Source of the DNA: Glycomyces sp. TRM65418
GTDB lineage: Bacteria; Actinomycetota; Actinomycetes; Mycobacteriales; Micromonosporaceae
DNA length: 64,000 bases
Reading direction: 5' to 3'
Assembly: GCF_019710475.1 (NCBI RefSeq)
Contig: NZ_JAJFAX010000003.1
Coordinates: 372,001 to 436,000, forward strand
A program made the position numbers and the translations under genes. Of this stretch, positions 54,957-63,366 are shown piece after piece. The notes under the pieces were generated by a model. The model saw nothing but the letters and a program-made list of their open reading frames with translations. It searched no databases and was not told the DNA's origin. Within the stretch, counting starts at the first letter, position 1. Each line of letters starts with the position of its first letter.

Positions 54957-56954
54957 GTGCCTTTCTCCTCCTTCCGCGCGCCCCGGCGTGCGGTCATCAC
55001 CATGGGCGCCGCCGCCGTCGCGGCCGCCGGCGTGCCGCTTTCCGCCGCCGCCGACGAGCGCCGGGCCGCGCGGGTCCGGCTCGTCGACGACTGCGCGACC
55101 CGCGAGACCCGCGCGCTCTTCCAGTACATGCTCGACCTGCAGGGCCGCGGCGTCATGTTCGGCCACGAGCACACCCTCACCGACGGCTTCACCTTCGACA
55201 CGTTCACCGAGGAGACCTCCGACGTGGAGGCCACGGTGGGCGATTACCCGGCCGTGTTCGGCTGGGACACCCTCATCCTCAACGGCTTCCAGAAGCCGGG
55301 CGTGTACGGCGGGACGGTCGAGGAGAACATCGAGGCCCTGACCTGGGCGTTGGAGAAGTCGGACGCGCGCGGCGGGATCAACGTCCTGAGCGCGCACATG
55401 TACAACTTCGTGACCGGCGGCGACTTCTGGGACACCACGGGCCGCGTGGTCGGCCAGATCCTCCCCGGCGGCGCGAAGCACGCGGACTTCAACGAGTTCC
55501 TCGACCGCATCGCCGCGGCCGTCAAGGCCGCCAAGCGGAGCGACGGCGCCCTCGTCCCGGTCGTCTTCCGGCCCTTCCACGAGAACACCGGCGGCTGGTT
55601 CTGGTGGGGCGCCGGGCACTGCACGTCGGCCGAGTTCATCGAGATCTTCCGCTACACCGTCGAATACCTGCGCGACACCAGGAAGGTCCGCAACCTGCTC
55701 TACTCGTACTCGCCGAACTCCGGCTTCGGCGGCGACCCCGCCAACTACATGAAGACCTACCCGGGCGACGAGTTCGTCGACGTCCTCGGCTACGACGCCT
55801 ATGACAACTCCGCCGGGTCGGCCGAATGGCTCGCGTCCACGATGAAGGACCTCGCGATGGTCGTCGACCTCGCCGAGGAGCGCGGCAAGGTCCCGGCCTT
55901 CACCGAGTTCGGCGAGTCCGGCGAGGAGGGGCGCAACCTCACCTGGTTCACCGACCTCTTGGCCGCCGTCAAGGAGGACCCGAAGGCCCGCAAGGTGACC
56001 CATATGCTCACCTGGGCGAACTTCGGCGGGGACAACCGCGCGTACGTTCCGTTCCCCGGGCACGCCATGGAGCCCGACTTCGTCGACTTCCACGCGGATC
56101 CCTACTCGCTCTTCGCCTCCGACTTGGAAGGCGTGTTCGACGCCCGCACGTACGCGCTCCCGAGCGCGCCGTTCATGCACCTGGTGACCCCCACCGACCG
56201 CCAGCGCGTGACGACGGCTCAGACGAGAATCCGGATGCGGCTGACCTCGGCGACCACCCGGCGGGCCACGTACTCGATCGACGGCGGCGCGCCCGTGCCG
56301 CTGAAGAAGGACGCGGACGGCTTCTACTCGGCCGACTGGTCGATCGATCCGTCCTGGTTGGACAACCGCTCGGTCACGGTGACCGTGAACGCGAAGGTGC
56401 GCGGGAAGGACTACACCGATTCGGCGCTGGTGCTCCTGGGCGAGGTGGAGCCGCTGCCGGCCGGCTGGATCGACGACTTCGAGGGCTACGCGGGCGACGA
56501 CGTGACGCTGAGCGAGGCGTACAGCCACGTCAACGCCAACACGACGGTCCTGTCGACCGAGCACAAGGCTTCGGGCGATTACGGTCTCGCCTACTCCTAC
56601 GACTTCGCGAACGCCGGGTACACCGGGATCGGCAAGTCGGTGGGCGAGGACTGGACCGCCTTCGGCGCCTTGAAGCTGTGGCTCCGGGGCGACGGCTCCA
56701 CGAACGGGGCGACGCTGCAGGTGGTGGCCAAGGGAGCGTACTTCGAGTACAACGTGGGCCTGTCGGACACGAGCGGCCGGGACGTCGTCGCGCCGTTCTC
56801 CGAGTTCCGGCCCGCGCCGTGGGACACCGGCCACGCGGACGAGCTACTGGACGCCGAGCACCTCGCGGAGGTGTCGGCGTTCAACCTGTACCTCGGGTAC
56901 GGCGGGTCCACCGCGACGGGCACCGTCTACGTGGACGACATCCGGGCCGAATAG
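54957..56954 (+). CDS. Secreted GH26 beta-mannanase-like enzyme
   Basis: 665 residues from GTG 54957, which follows AAAGGAG. A Tat-type signal (RAPRRAVITMGAAAVAAAGVP) opens it. The GH26 barrel, about 35-390, has YMLDLQGRGVMFGHEHTLTDG, acid/base Glu209 in RPFHENTGGWFWWG and nucleophile Glu317 in FTEFGESG. A beta domain at about 405-495 and a C-terminal CBM11/CBM35-like jelly roll (WIDDFEGYAG to TVYVDDIRAE) follow. GH26 enzymes cut beta-1,4-mannans. The product would be mannan or galactomannan oligosaccharides, matching the alpha-galactosidase in the window. Confidence 0.87.
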   Translation: MPFSSFRAPRRAVITMGAAAVAAAGVPLSAAADERRAARVRLVDDCATRETRALFQYMLDLQGRGVMFGHEHTLTDGFTFDTFTEETSDVEATVGDYPAVFGWDTLILNGFQKPGVYGGTVEENIEALTWALEKSDARGGINVLSAHMYNFVTGGDFWDTTGRVVGQILPGGAKHADFNEFLDRIAAAVKAAKRSDGALVPVVFRPFHENTGGWFWWGAGHCTSAEFIEIFRYTVEYLRDTRKVRNLLYSYSPNSGFGGDPANYMKTYPGDEFVDVLGYDAYDNSAGSAEWLASTMKDLAMVVDLAEERGKVPAFTEFGESGEEGRNLTWFTDLLAAVKEDPKARKVTHMLTWANFGGDNRAYVPFPGHAMEPDFVDFHADPYSLFASDLEGVFDARTYALPSAPFMHLVTPTDRQRVTTAQTRIRMRLTSATTRRATYSIDGGAPVPLKKDADGFYSADWSIDPSWLDNRSVTVTVNAKVRGKDYTDSALVLLGEVEPLPAGWIDDFEGYAGDDVTLSEAYSHVNANTTVLSTEHKASGDYGLAYSYDFANAGYTGIGKSVGEDWTAFGALKLWLRGDGSTNGATLQVVAKGAYFEYNVGLSDTSGRDVVAPFSEFRPAPWDTGHADELLDAEHLAEVSAFNLYLGYGGSTATGTVYVDDIRAE

Positions 56955-56959
56955 GCGAC

Positions 56960-56991
56960 GCGCCCCGGTCCGGTGACGCGGACCGGGGCGC
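56960..56991 (+). terminator. Bidirectional hairpin after GH26
   Basis: A perfect 13-bp stem (56960-56972 with 56979-56991), 6-nt loop. Confidence 0.8.
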
Positions 56992-56998
56992 TCGTTCG

Positions 56999-57067
56999 TC
57001 AGATCAGGCCGGGCGCGTCCATGACCTGGGTCTGCTCGCTTTCCTTCGGTGGGCGGTACTCGGCCAT
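56999..57067 (-). CDS. 22-residue ORF downstream of ROK gene (doubtful)
   Basis: ATG 57067 to TGA 56999; the product is mainly polar (MAEYRPPKESEQTQVMDAPGLI). It begins 4 bp after the ROK stop with a second in-frame ATG directly before it, and ends just before the terminator. Position and protein-like composition are the only support. No ribosome site is clear. Confidence 0.2.
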   Translation of the reverse strand: MAEYRPPKESEQTQVMDAPGLI

Positions 57068-57071
57068 CATA

Positions 57072-58313
57072 TCAGAACGGAATAGTTTGTTCCCGTATCG
57101 GGGCGGCGGGCTCGAGTCCGATCGCATGGGCCCGCACGATCTCCAGAGCGCGTGCCAGCGCCCCGAGGCTCACCACGCCGCCGCCGAGGGGCGAGGCGAC
57201 GAGCCGCGGGGCGGGCGGGTGGGTGAGCTCGTCCAGGCGCGCGGCGGTACGCGGCAGGAGCAGGCCGAGGGATTCGGCCACCGCGCCGGAGAAGACGATG
57301 CGCTCCACGTCGAGCAGGCCGCCGAGGACCGCGCAGATCCGGGCGAGCCGCTCGGCCATCCGGTCGACGAGCCGGAGCGCGTCCGGGTCGCCGGACTCGG
57401 CCGCGCGGAGGACGACCTCGGCGCCGAGGCGGGCCCGCGGCGTCGTCGCGAGCGGACTGGATTCGTCCACCGCGCCCGAACGGCGCAGATCGACCGCCCA
57501 CTCGCGCAACAGGGCCCCGATGCCCTCGGTCGAGCCCACGCCTTCGACCAGTGCGAGGGCCCGCAGTTCGCCCGCGCCGCCGCGCCGGCCGCGCACGAGA
57601 TGGCCGTCGACCACGTAACCCGCGCCGAACCGCTCCCCCGACATCAGCGCGATGTACGAGGAGGCGCCGACGCCCGCCCCGAGCGCGCCTTCGGCGATCG
57701 CGGCGAGGTTGGCGTCGTTCTCGACCTCGGTGAGCCAGCCCCGCTCGCGGAAGTGCGCCGCGAAGCCCGGGTTCATGCGCGACCAGAACTCGTGCTCGCC
57801 GTCGGGCGAGCCGCCGTCGGCGTCGGTCGGCGCGGGCACGCCCACGGCGATGCTCATGACCGCCGACGGCGGCACGCCGGCCGATGCGAGCGCCCGGTCG
57901 ATCGTCGCGTCCGTGACCGCCGCGCGCCGCACGGCGCCGTCGGGATCGATCTCGGTGGCGGCGCGCGCGAGCTCGCGGCCGCGCAGGTCGGCGACCGCGG
58001 CGGTGACGCAGTGCTGGCCCGCGTCCACGCCGAGGACGGCCCCGGCGTCCGCGCGCAGCTCGTAGCGGCGGGCCGGGCGGCCCTTGCGGTACTCCCCCGC
58101 CGCGCGCGCGTTCGGCAGCTCGGCGAGCCAGCCGCGCTCCACCAGCTCGTCGCACAGGGTGATCACGGTGGAGCGGGCCAGGCGGGTCGCGGCGATGGCG
58201 TCCGAGGCGGTGTACGCCTCCGTGCGCCACGCGAAGTCCAGCAGCGCGGCGGCGTTCACTCGCTTGAGCGAGAACGCGGCCCGATCGGCGGATTCGGTCA
58301 CACCTCTTGACAC
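57072..58313 (-). CDS. ROK family transcriptional regulator
   Basis: 413 residues. The N-terminal winged helix (LKRVNAAALLDFAWRTEAYTASDAIAATRLARSTVITLCDEL) is at about 16-57. The ROK domain follows: VLGVDAGQHCVTAAVADLRG (phosphate loop form DxG), VENDANLAAIAEGALG (ENDAN) and GGAGELRAL. The classical ROK zinc motif (CxCGxxGC) is not present. ROK repressors sense sugars or sugar phosphates. It is divergent from the GH13 gene with an 84-bp gap holding an inverted repeat, so it probably controls that enzyme. Confidence 0.88.
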   Translation of the reverse strand: MSRGVTESADRAAFSLKRVNAAALLDFAWRTEAYTASDAIAATRLARSTVITLCDELVERGWLAELPNARAAGEYRKGRPARRYELRADAGAVLGVDAGQHCVTAAVADLRGRELARAATEIDPDGAVRRAAVTDATIDRALASAGVPPSAVMSIAVGVPAPTDADGGSPDGEHEFWSRMNPGFAAHFRERGWLTEVENDANLAAIAEGALGAGVGASSYIALMSGERFGAGYVVDGHLVRGRRGGAGELRALALVEGVGSTEGIGALLREWAVDLRRSGAVDESSPLATTPRARLGAEVVLRAAESGDPDALRLVDRMAERLARICAVLGGLLDVERIVFSGAVAESLGLLLPRTAARLDELTHPPAPRLVASPLGGGVVSLGALARALEIVRAHAIGLEPAAPIREQTIPF

Positions 58314-58341
58314 CTCGGCTCTCCGTGTTTCAGGATGGAAT

Positions 58342-58365
58342 TGATTCGAAGCTTAGATTTAATCA
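58342..58365. promoter_or_regulatory. Putative ROK operator
   Basis: TGATT (58342-58346) and AATCA (58361-58365) form an inverted repeat with 14-bp AT-rich spacer in the shared promoter of the ROK and GH13 genes. Confidence 0.4.
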
Positions 58366-58397
58366 GGATAGCAACCACCACCGAAAGGCTCTCGTCC

Positions 58398-60059
58398 ATG
58401 ACCGAGCAGCGCTCCGACACCCACGACCCGCTGTGGTGGCACCAGGCCGCCGTCTACCAGATCTACCCTCGCAGCTTCGCCGACGCCAACGGCGACGGCA
58501 TCGGCGACCTCCCCGGCATCACCTCGCGCGTGGACTACCTCGCGCGGCTCGGCGTCGACGCCGTGTGGCTGAGCCCCTTCTACCCCTCCGCGCTCGCCGA
58601 CGGCGGCTACGACGTCGACGACTACCGGGACGTCGACCCGCGCCTGGGCACCCTCGGCGACTTCGACGCCATGGTCGCGGCGCTGCACGGCGCGGGCATC
58701 AAGCTCATCGTCGACATCGTCCCGAACCACTCCTCCGATCGGCACGAGTGGTTCCGGGAGGCGCTCGCCGCGCCGAAGGGCTCCCCCGAGCGCGACCGGT
58801 ACGTCTTCCGCGACGGCCTCGGGCCGCACGGCGAGCAGCCGCCCGCGGACTGGACGTCGATGTTCGGCGGCCCCGCGTGGACGCCGGTCGGCGACGGCCA
58901 GTGGTACCTGCACCTGTTCGCCCCCGAGCAGCCGGACTTCAACTGGCGCAACGAGGAGGTGCGCGCCGACTTCCTGAAGACGCTGCGGTTCTGGTCCGAC
59001 CGGGGAGTGGACGGCTTCCGCGTCGACGTCGCGCACGCCCTCGCCAAGGACCTGCCGCCGGACCTGCCCTCGCAGGCCGAGCTGGAGGCGATGGACCGCG
59101 CCACCGGGACGCACCTGCTGTGGGACCGCGACGAGGTGCACGAGATCTACGCCGAGTGGCGCCGCGTCTTCGACGAGTACGACCCGCCGCGCATCGCCGT
59201 CGCCGAGGCGTGGGTCGACCCGCCCGCGCGCCGGGCCCGCTACGCCAGCGCCGAGGGCCTGGGCCAGGCGTTCAACTTCGACCTGCTCGAAGCCGACTTC
59301 GACGCCGCCGGGTTCCGCCGCGTCATCGACGACAACCTCGCGCAGGCCGTCGAGACGGGCTCCTCGACGACCTGGGTGTTCTCCAACCACGACGTGGTGC
59401 GCCACGCGACGCGCTACGGGCTGCCGCCCAACGGCGACACGCCCCGCAAGAGCCAGCGCGAATGGCTGCTGTCGGGCGGGACCGAGCCCGAGCTCGACGC
59501 CGTCCGGGGCCTGCGCCGCGCCCGCGCCGCGACGCTGCTCATGCTGGCCCTGCCCGGCAGCGCGTACCTGTACCAGGGCGAGGAGCTGGGCTTGGGCGAG
59601 GTCGCCGACATCCCCGACGAGGCGAGGCAGGACCCGACGTTCTTCCGCAGCCCGGGCGTCGACGTCGGCCGCGACGGCTGCCGCGTGCCGATCCCGTGGA
59701 CGGTGGAGGGCCCGTCGTTCGGGTTCGGCAGCGGGTCCGCGCACCTGCCGCAGCCGCCGTGGTTCGGGAAGCTCTCGGTGGAGGCGCAGGCGCAGGACCC
59801 GGCCTCGACGCTGGCGCTGTACCGCGAGGCCCTCGCGCTGCGCCGCCGACTCCAGACCGCGGAGACGCTCACGTGGGCGCCGGCCGCCTCGGACGAGGTG
59901 CTGCACCTGCGCCGCCCCGGCGGATGGGAGGCGGTGGCGAACTTCGGCGCGACCGCGGTGCCCATGCCCGCGGGGGACGTGCTGCTCGCGAGCGGCCCGA
60001 TCGACGGGTCGGAGCTGCCGCCCGAGACCACGGTCTGGCTGCGGGTCGCCTCGCAGTGA
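58398..60059 (+). CDS. GH13 alpha-glucosidase (oligo-1,6-glucosidase-like)
   Basis: 553 residues, no signal peptide, so cytosolic. GH13 regions are clear: AVYQIYPRSFADANGDGIGDLPGI, VDIVPNHSSD, GFRVDVAH with nucleophile Asp209, IAVAEAW with acid Glu271 and FSNHDVVRH with Asp331. The N-terminal QIYPRSF motif and length fit subfamilies 23/30 of alpha-glucosidases acting on maltose, isomaltose or trehalose-like sugars. It is controlled, most likely, by the divergent ROK protein. A perfect 18-bp hairpin follows. Confidence 0.93.
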   Translation: MTEQRSDTHDPLWWHQAAVYQIYPRSFADANGDGIGDLPGITSRVDYLARLGVDAVWLSPFYPSALADGGYDVDDYRDVDPRLGTLGDFDAMVAALHGAGIKLIVDIVPNHSSDRHEWFREALAAPKGSPERDRYVFRDGLGPHGEQPPADWTSMFGGPAWTPVGDGQWYLHLFAPEQPDFNWRNEEVRADFLKTLRFWSDRGVDGFRVDVAHALAKDLPPDLPSQAELEAMDRATGTHLLWDRDEVHEIYAEWRRVFDEYDPPRIAVAEAWVDPPARRARYASAEGLGQAFNFDLLEADFDAAGFRRVIDDNLAQAVETGSSTTWVFSNHDVVRHATRYGLPPNGDTPRKSQREWLLSGGTEPELDAVRGLRRARAATLLMLALPGSAYLYQGEELGLGEVADIPDEARQDPTFFRSPGVDVGRDGCRVPIPWTVEGPSFGFGSGSAHLPQPPWFGKLSVEAQAQDPASTLALYREALALRRRLQTAETLTWAPAASDEVLHLRRPGGWEAVANFGATAVPMPAGDVLLASGPIDGSELPPETTVWLRVASQ

Positions 60060-60126
60060 CGCCTTCGCCGCGTGGAGCGGCGGGGACCGAGGCCGTCCGA
60101 TCCCGAGCGGCGGCGAGGTCGTCGAA

Positions 60127-60166
60127 CGAAGCCGGCCCCGGCGCTGATGCGCCGGGGCCGGCTTCG
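60127..60166 (+). terminator. Strong hairpin after GH13
   Basis: A perfect 18-bp stem (60127-60144 with 60149-60166), 4-nt loop, between convergent genes. Confidence 0.85.
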
Positions 60167-60173
60167 CGAGTGC

Positions 60174-60857
60174 TCAGGGTTCGGGCGTCGCCGTAGTGCC
60201 GTCGCCCCCTCGGGCCCGTTCCTCGCTGTTGAGGAAGTAGGCCCCCAGCGAGGCCGCCAGCGCGGCGAACACGACCACGGAATAGGCGGCGAGCAGGACT
60301 TCCAGGAGCCGCGCGAAATCGCCGTCGGCGCTCAGCGGCTCGCCGGTCATCGTGCCCATCGCCGCGTCGTGCAGGGCGTCCCCGTACCGCGTGTATCCCG
60401 AGAACGCGTGGAGCAGTTGGCTGGAGCCGAGGATCACGATGAGGCTGACCGAGCTCAGCCAGCCGATCCGGCTCGACAGCAGCTGCCCGGTGGACCTGCT
60501 CCCCCGCACCGCGGAGCTCACCACGCGCCCGGCGCGGGCCGCCCGGGCCAGCTGGGCCACCCGCAGGATCCGCAGGAACGGCACGGCGAGGAACACCAGT
60601 TGCCACCAGGTGCGGCGCAGGAACGTCACCCGCCGCGGCGCGACGTAGAGCCGCAGCGCGTACTCGCCCGCGAAGACCAGCCACAGCAGCCATCCCGCGA
60701 TCGACAGCGCCGCCGTCAGCGTTTCGCCGCTCGCCATGGACTGGCCGAGGACGACCAGGACGAAGACGACGCCGAGCACGCTCATCGGGCGGTCCAGGCG
60801 CCCCGACAGCTCCTCGGCCCAGTCTTGACGCTCCGCCGCCCGATTCGGGATCCCCAT
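60174..60857 (-). CDS. Voltage-gated ion-channel-like membrane protein without K+ filter
   Basis: 227 residues. Four helices resemble a voltage-sensor domain: VLGVVFVLVVLGQSM, LLWLVFAGEYALRLYVAP (acidic S3/S2-type), and an arginine-rich S4-like stretch FLRILRVAQLARAARAGRVV. S5, a pore-loop region and S6 follow. The pore loop reads DAAMGTMTGEPLS, where a K+ channel would have TVGYGD; the selectivity filter is not recognisable. It could be a channel of other selectivity, or a sensor. No RCK domain is present. Confidence 0.75.
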   Translation of the reverse strand: MGIPNRAAERQDWAEELSGRLDRPMSVLGVVFVLVVLGQSMASGETLTAALSIAGWLLWLVFAGEYALRLYVAPRRVTFLRRTWWQLVFLAVPFLRILRVAQLARAARAGRVVSSAVRGSRSTGQLLSSRIGWLSSVSLIVILGSSQLLHAFSGYTRYGDALHDAAMGTMTGEPLSADGDFARLLEVLLAAYSVVVFAALAASLGAYFLNSEERARGGDGTTATPEP

Positions 60858-60927
60858 GCCGTGCGGGATACCCGCGCCCCCTGGGGCGACACCGCCGCGG
60901 GATTCGGTGCTCCGACGCGCCCGGATC

Positions 60928-61287
60928 TCAGCCTCCCGACCGCTCCGGCGACGACGCGGCCGCGCGGCCGTGCTCGAGCTCCTTCTCCAGCGAGAAGCTC
61001 AGGAAGGTCCGCACCAGGACGATCGCCGCCAGCACTCCCACGCTCTCGAAGGTCGGCGAGATCGCCACGGTCCGGATGATGTCGCCGGCCACCAGGAACT
61101 CCAGTCCCAGGAGGATCGAGCGTCCGAGCCCCTGCCGGTACTCGCGGTAGACCGCCGTGAAGTCCTGCGTCCGTGTCGCGCGCACGCCGAAGCGGACGGT
61201 CGTCGCCAACGCCCCGAGGATGATCACGCCCACCCCGGCCAGGTCCACGGCGGTCCCGACCGCGTGCACCGTCGTCTCGAAGTCCAT
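60928..61287 (-). CDS. DUF1622 domain membrane protein
   Basis: 119 residues, three helices. VDLAGVGVIILGALATTVRFG, then YREYRQGLGRSILLGLEFLVAGDIIRTVAI and VLVRTFLSFSLEKELE match DUF1622, small membrane proteins with a conserved Glu/Asp pair in the membrane (GLEFLVAGDIIRT). Function is unknown. The ATG at 61287 follows GGGAGGAGC; the upstream extension is non-coding in appearance. It is near the ion-channel-like gene on the same strand. Confidence 0.85.
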   Translation of the reverse strand: MDFETTVHAVGTAVDLAGVGVIILGALATTVRFGVRATRTQDFTAVYREYRQGLGRSILLGLEFLVAGDIIRTVAISPTFESVGVLAAIVLVRTFLSFSLEKELEHGRAAASSPERSGG

Positions 61288-61596
61288 CTGCGCCGCTCCT
61301 CCCGATGCCGCCCGCCGTGTCCGGAGAGGCGGGCCGTCCCCTCCGCGGACGTCCTCGCCCCCGTGCGGCGAGCACCGCGTGCCCGTTCCCTCGCTGCGTG
61401 CCCCCGAACACGTGCCGCGAATCCAACCGCAGCGTGCGAGGCGATACGGCGGTGCCTCGGCGCCCGTTCGCACCGGCTCGACGGCCCCCGCCGCGAAGGA
61501 CCGTGCATGGGTCGGCCGAGGTGCGGGTACTCCGGCCGGGCGAACGAACACCACTCATCGAGGACTCGTCCTGAGAGGACGGGGGAGAAGGCGAGT

Positions 61597-62310
61597 ATGG
61601 AACACGAACGCGGCAACATGAGAACCGCCGATCCGGGAGAGGACGGCCTGCGGCAGCAGAGCGCCGCAGTCGCCCAGGAGGGCCGAGCCGAGGCCCGGGA
61701 AGTCGCCGACACGGCGCGAGAACAGGGTCGGCAACTGGCCGATGAAGCCAAGACGCAGGTCAGAAACGTCGCCGAGGACGCCAAGGAGCAGCTCCGCGAG
61801 CAGATCGCGTCGCAGACGACCAAGGCCACCGAGTCCTTGCGGAGCCTCGGCGAGCAGGTGAGCGCCCTCGCGCAGGGCCGCCCCGAGGAGGCCGGGCCGC
61901 TGACCGACTACACGCAGGCGGCCGCCGAGCGCCTCCGCAGCACCGCCGACCGGGTGCAGGACCAGGGCATCGACGGTCTCCTCGAGGACACGAAGCAGTT
62001 CGCCCGCAGGCGGCCCGCCGCCTTCCTCTTCGGCGCCGCCCTCGCCGGCTTCGCCGTCGGCAGGCTGCTCCGCGGCGGCGGCGACGCGCACAAGCAGCAC
62101 AGCGAGTCCGAGCAGCACCGCGACACGGGCGGCACGCCCGAGCCGCAGGGGGACGCTCGGCCGACCGGGACCGCCGCCGTGAGCGGCACCGACCCGCGCG
62201 GGGACTCCTGGCCGACCGGGCCGGCCGCCGCGGGCGGCACGCCCGACCCGCGCGTTGAATCCTGGCCGACCGGGACCGTCACGGACGGCGGAGAAGGGAC
62301 CAGGCGATGA
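61597..62310 (+). CDS. Helical tail-anchored protein of envelope-stress set
   Basis: 237 residues. Residues 20-90 form a long charged coiled-coil-type helix (EAREVADTAREQGRQLADEAKTQVRN). A segment follows with TQAAAERLRSTADRVQ, and one membrane helix at about 160-177 (RRPAAFLFGAALAGFAVGRLLRG). The C-terminus has two repeated blocks (RGDSWPTG, RVESWPTG) in a flexible Gly/Thr/Pro tail. Such proteins sit before holin-like and DUF3618 genes in many actinobacteria. The stop overlaps the next ATG (ATGA). Role unknown; membrane-surface organisation is a guess. Confidence 0.75.
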   Translation: MEHERGNMRTADPGEDGLRQQSAAVAQEGRAEAREVADTAREQGRQLADEAKTQVRNVAEDAKEQLREQIASQTTKATESLRSLGEQVSALAQGRPEEAGPLTDYTQAAAERLRSTADRVQDQGIDGLLEDTKQFARRRPAAFLFGAALAGFAVGRLLRGGGDAHKQHSESEQHRDTGGTPEPQGDARPTGTAAVSGTDPRGDSWPTGPAAAGGTPDPRVESWPTGTVTDGGEGTRR

Positions 62311-62753
62311 GAGACGACGGAGACGAGCGCTCGCGAACCGGCTCGACCACGACCGCCGGAACGCGTTCCGAGCAGGAGCACCAGTCGCTCGGGCAGTTGA
62401 TCAACGAGGCCATGGGCGACGTCAGCGAGCTCATGCGCAAGGAAGTGGAGCTCGCCAAGCTGGAACTGCGCGAGGAGGCTTCGAAGGCCTCCAAGGCCGG
62501 AGCCAAGCTCGGTGCCGCCGCGGCGGCCGGTTACCTCGCGCTCCTCCTCGCGTCGTTCGCCCTCGCCTGGGGCCTGGCCGAGCTGATCGGCCCCGGCTGG
62601 GGGTTCCTGATCGTGGCGGTGCTGTACGCGGTCGTCGCGGTCGTGCTTTTCGTGAACGGACGCAAGCAGTTCCGGAAGATTTCCCCGATGCCTCGACAGA
62701 CCGTCGAGACCTTGAAGGAGGATGCGGCATGGGCACGCGAACAGACCAAGTGA
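62307..62753 (+). CDS. Phage holin family (holin_3_6, PF07332-like) protein
   Basis: 148 residues. A polar N-terminus, then an amphipathic helix (LGQLINEAMGDVSELMRKEVELAKLELREEASKA) and two membrane helices (GAAAAAGYLALLLASFALAWGLA and GWGFLIVAVLYAVVAVVLFV). This is the PF07332 pattern. Despite its name, it is a chromosomal actinobacterial membrane protein, not a phage lysis gene; no phage genes are near. Its frame overlaps the gene after it by 25 bp. Confidence 0.85.
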   Translation: MRDDGDERSRTGSTTTAGTRSEQEHQSLGQLINEAMGDVSELMRKEVELAKLELREEASKASKAGAKLGAAAAAGYLALLLASFALAWGLAELIGPGWGFLIVAVLYAVVAVVLFVNGRKQFRKISPMPRQTVETLKEDAAWAREQTK

Positions 62754-63250
62754 GACGCGAGATCGAAGACACGAGGGAGGACCTCGGCGACACGATCGAC
62801 GAGATCGGCGACCGGGTCGACCCCCGCCAGGCCGTGAAACGCGGCAAGGACCGAGTGCGGCGGCGCGTCGACGACGTCAAGGAGAAGGTGATGGGGAGCG
62901 CGGATCCGCACCGGGTCGAGGACCAGGTGAAGGGGAATCCGCTCGCCGCCGGACTGATCGCCTTCGGCGCCGGCGCGCTCATGGCGTCGCTGCTTCCCGC
63001 GGACCGGACCTCCCGCGAGGCCGCGCAGAAGCTGGCCGAAGGGGGCAAGCCCATGGCCGAGCGCGCCAAGGACGAGCTCAAGGAGGCCGGCCGGGAGGTC
63101 GGCGAGCACGTCTCGGAGAGCGCCAAGGCGTCGGCCCAGCACCTCCAGGAGGAGGCGAAGCAATCGGCCGACCAGGTCAAGCACGAGGCCAAGGCCTCGG
63201 GTGAGCACCTCAAGGACGAGTCGCAGCGCCGCGCGAGCGGGCAGGCATAG
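62729..63250 (+). CDS. DUF3618 domain protein
   Basis: 173 residues. RREIEDTREDLGDTIDEIGDRVDPRQAVKRGKDRVRRRVDDVKEKVMG is the DUF3618 signature. A membrane helix lies at about 72-88 (NPLAAGLIAFGAGALMASLLP), and the last 80 residues are a charged helical repeat (KDELKEAGREVGEHVSESAK) like LEA/coiled-coil stress proteins. ATG 62729 has a GAAGGAGG site within the end of the holin-like gene. With its two upstream partners it forms a three-gene operon. Confidence 0.85.
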   Translation: MGTRTDQVRREIEDTREDLGDTIDEIGDRVDPRQAVKRGKDRVRRRVDDVKEKVMGSADPHRVEDQVKGNPLAAGLIAFGAGALMASLLPADRTSREAAQKLAEGGKPMAERAKDELKEAGREVGEHVSESAKASAQHLQEEAKQSADQVKHEAKASGEHLKDESQRRASGQA

Positions 63251-63316
63251 CGGTCGGACGCCACGAGCGCCAGCGCTCGGAGCGGCGACCGACCGGCCGC
63301 AGGCCGCATCGACGAC

Positions 63317-63354
63317 ACGCCCCCGGGCCGATCAGAGGATCGGCCCGGGGGCGT
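63317..63354 (+). terminator. Bidirectional hairpin after DUF3618 gene
   Basis: A perfect 17-bp stem (63317-63333 with 63338-63354), AGAG loop, between convergent genes. Confidence 0.85.
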
Positions 63355-63366
63355 CGCTCGTCCCGT

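Noticed and set aside
62307-62753. Prophage lysis gene
   Set aside because: The holin name comes from a family of chromosomal membrane proteins. No phage genes, integrase or attachment sites are nearby.
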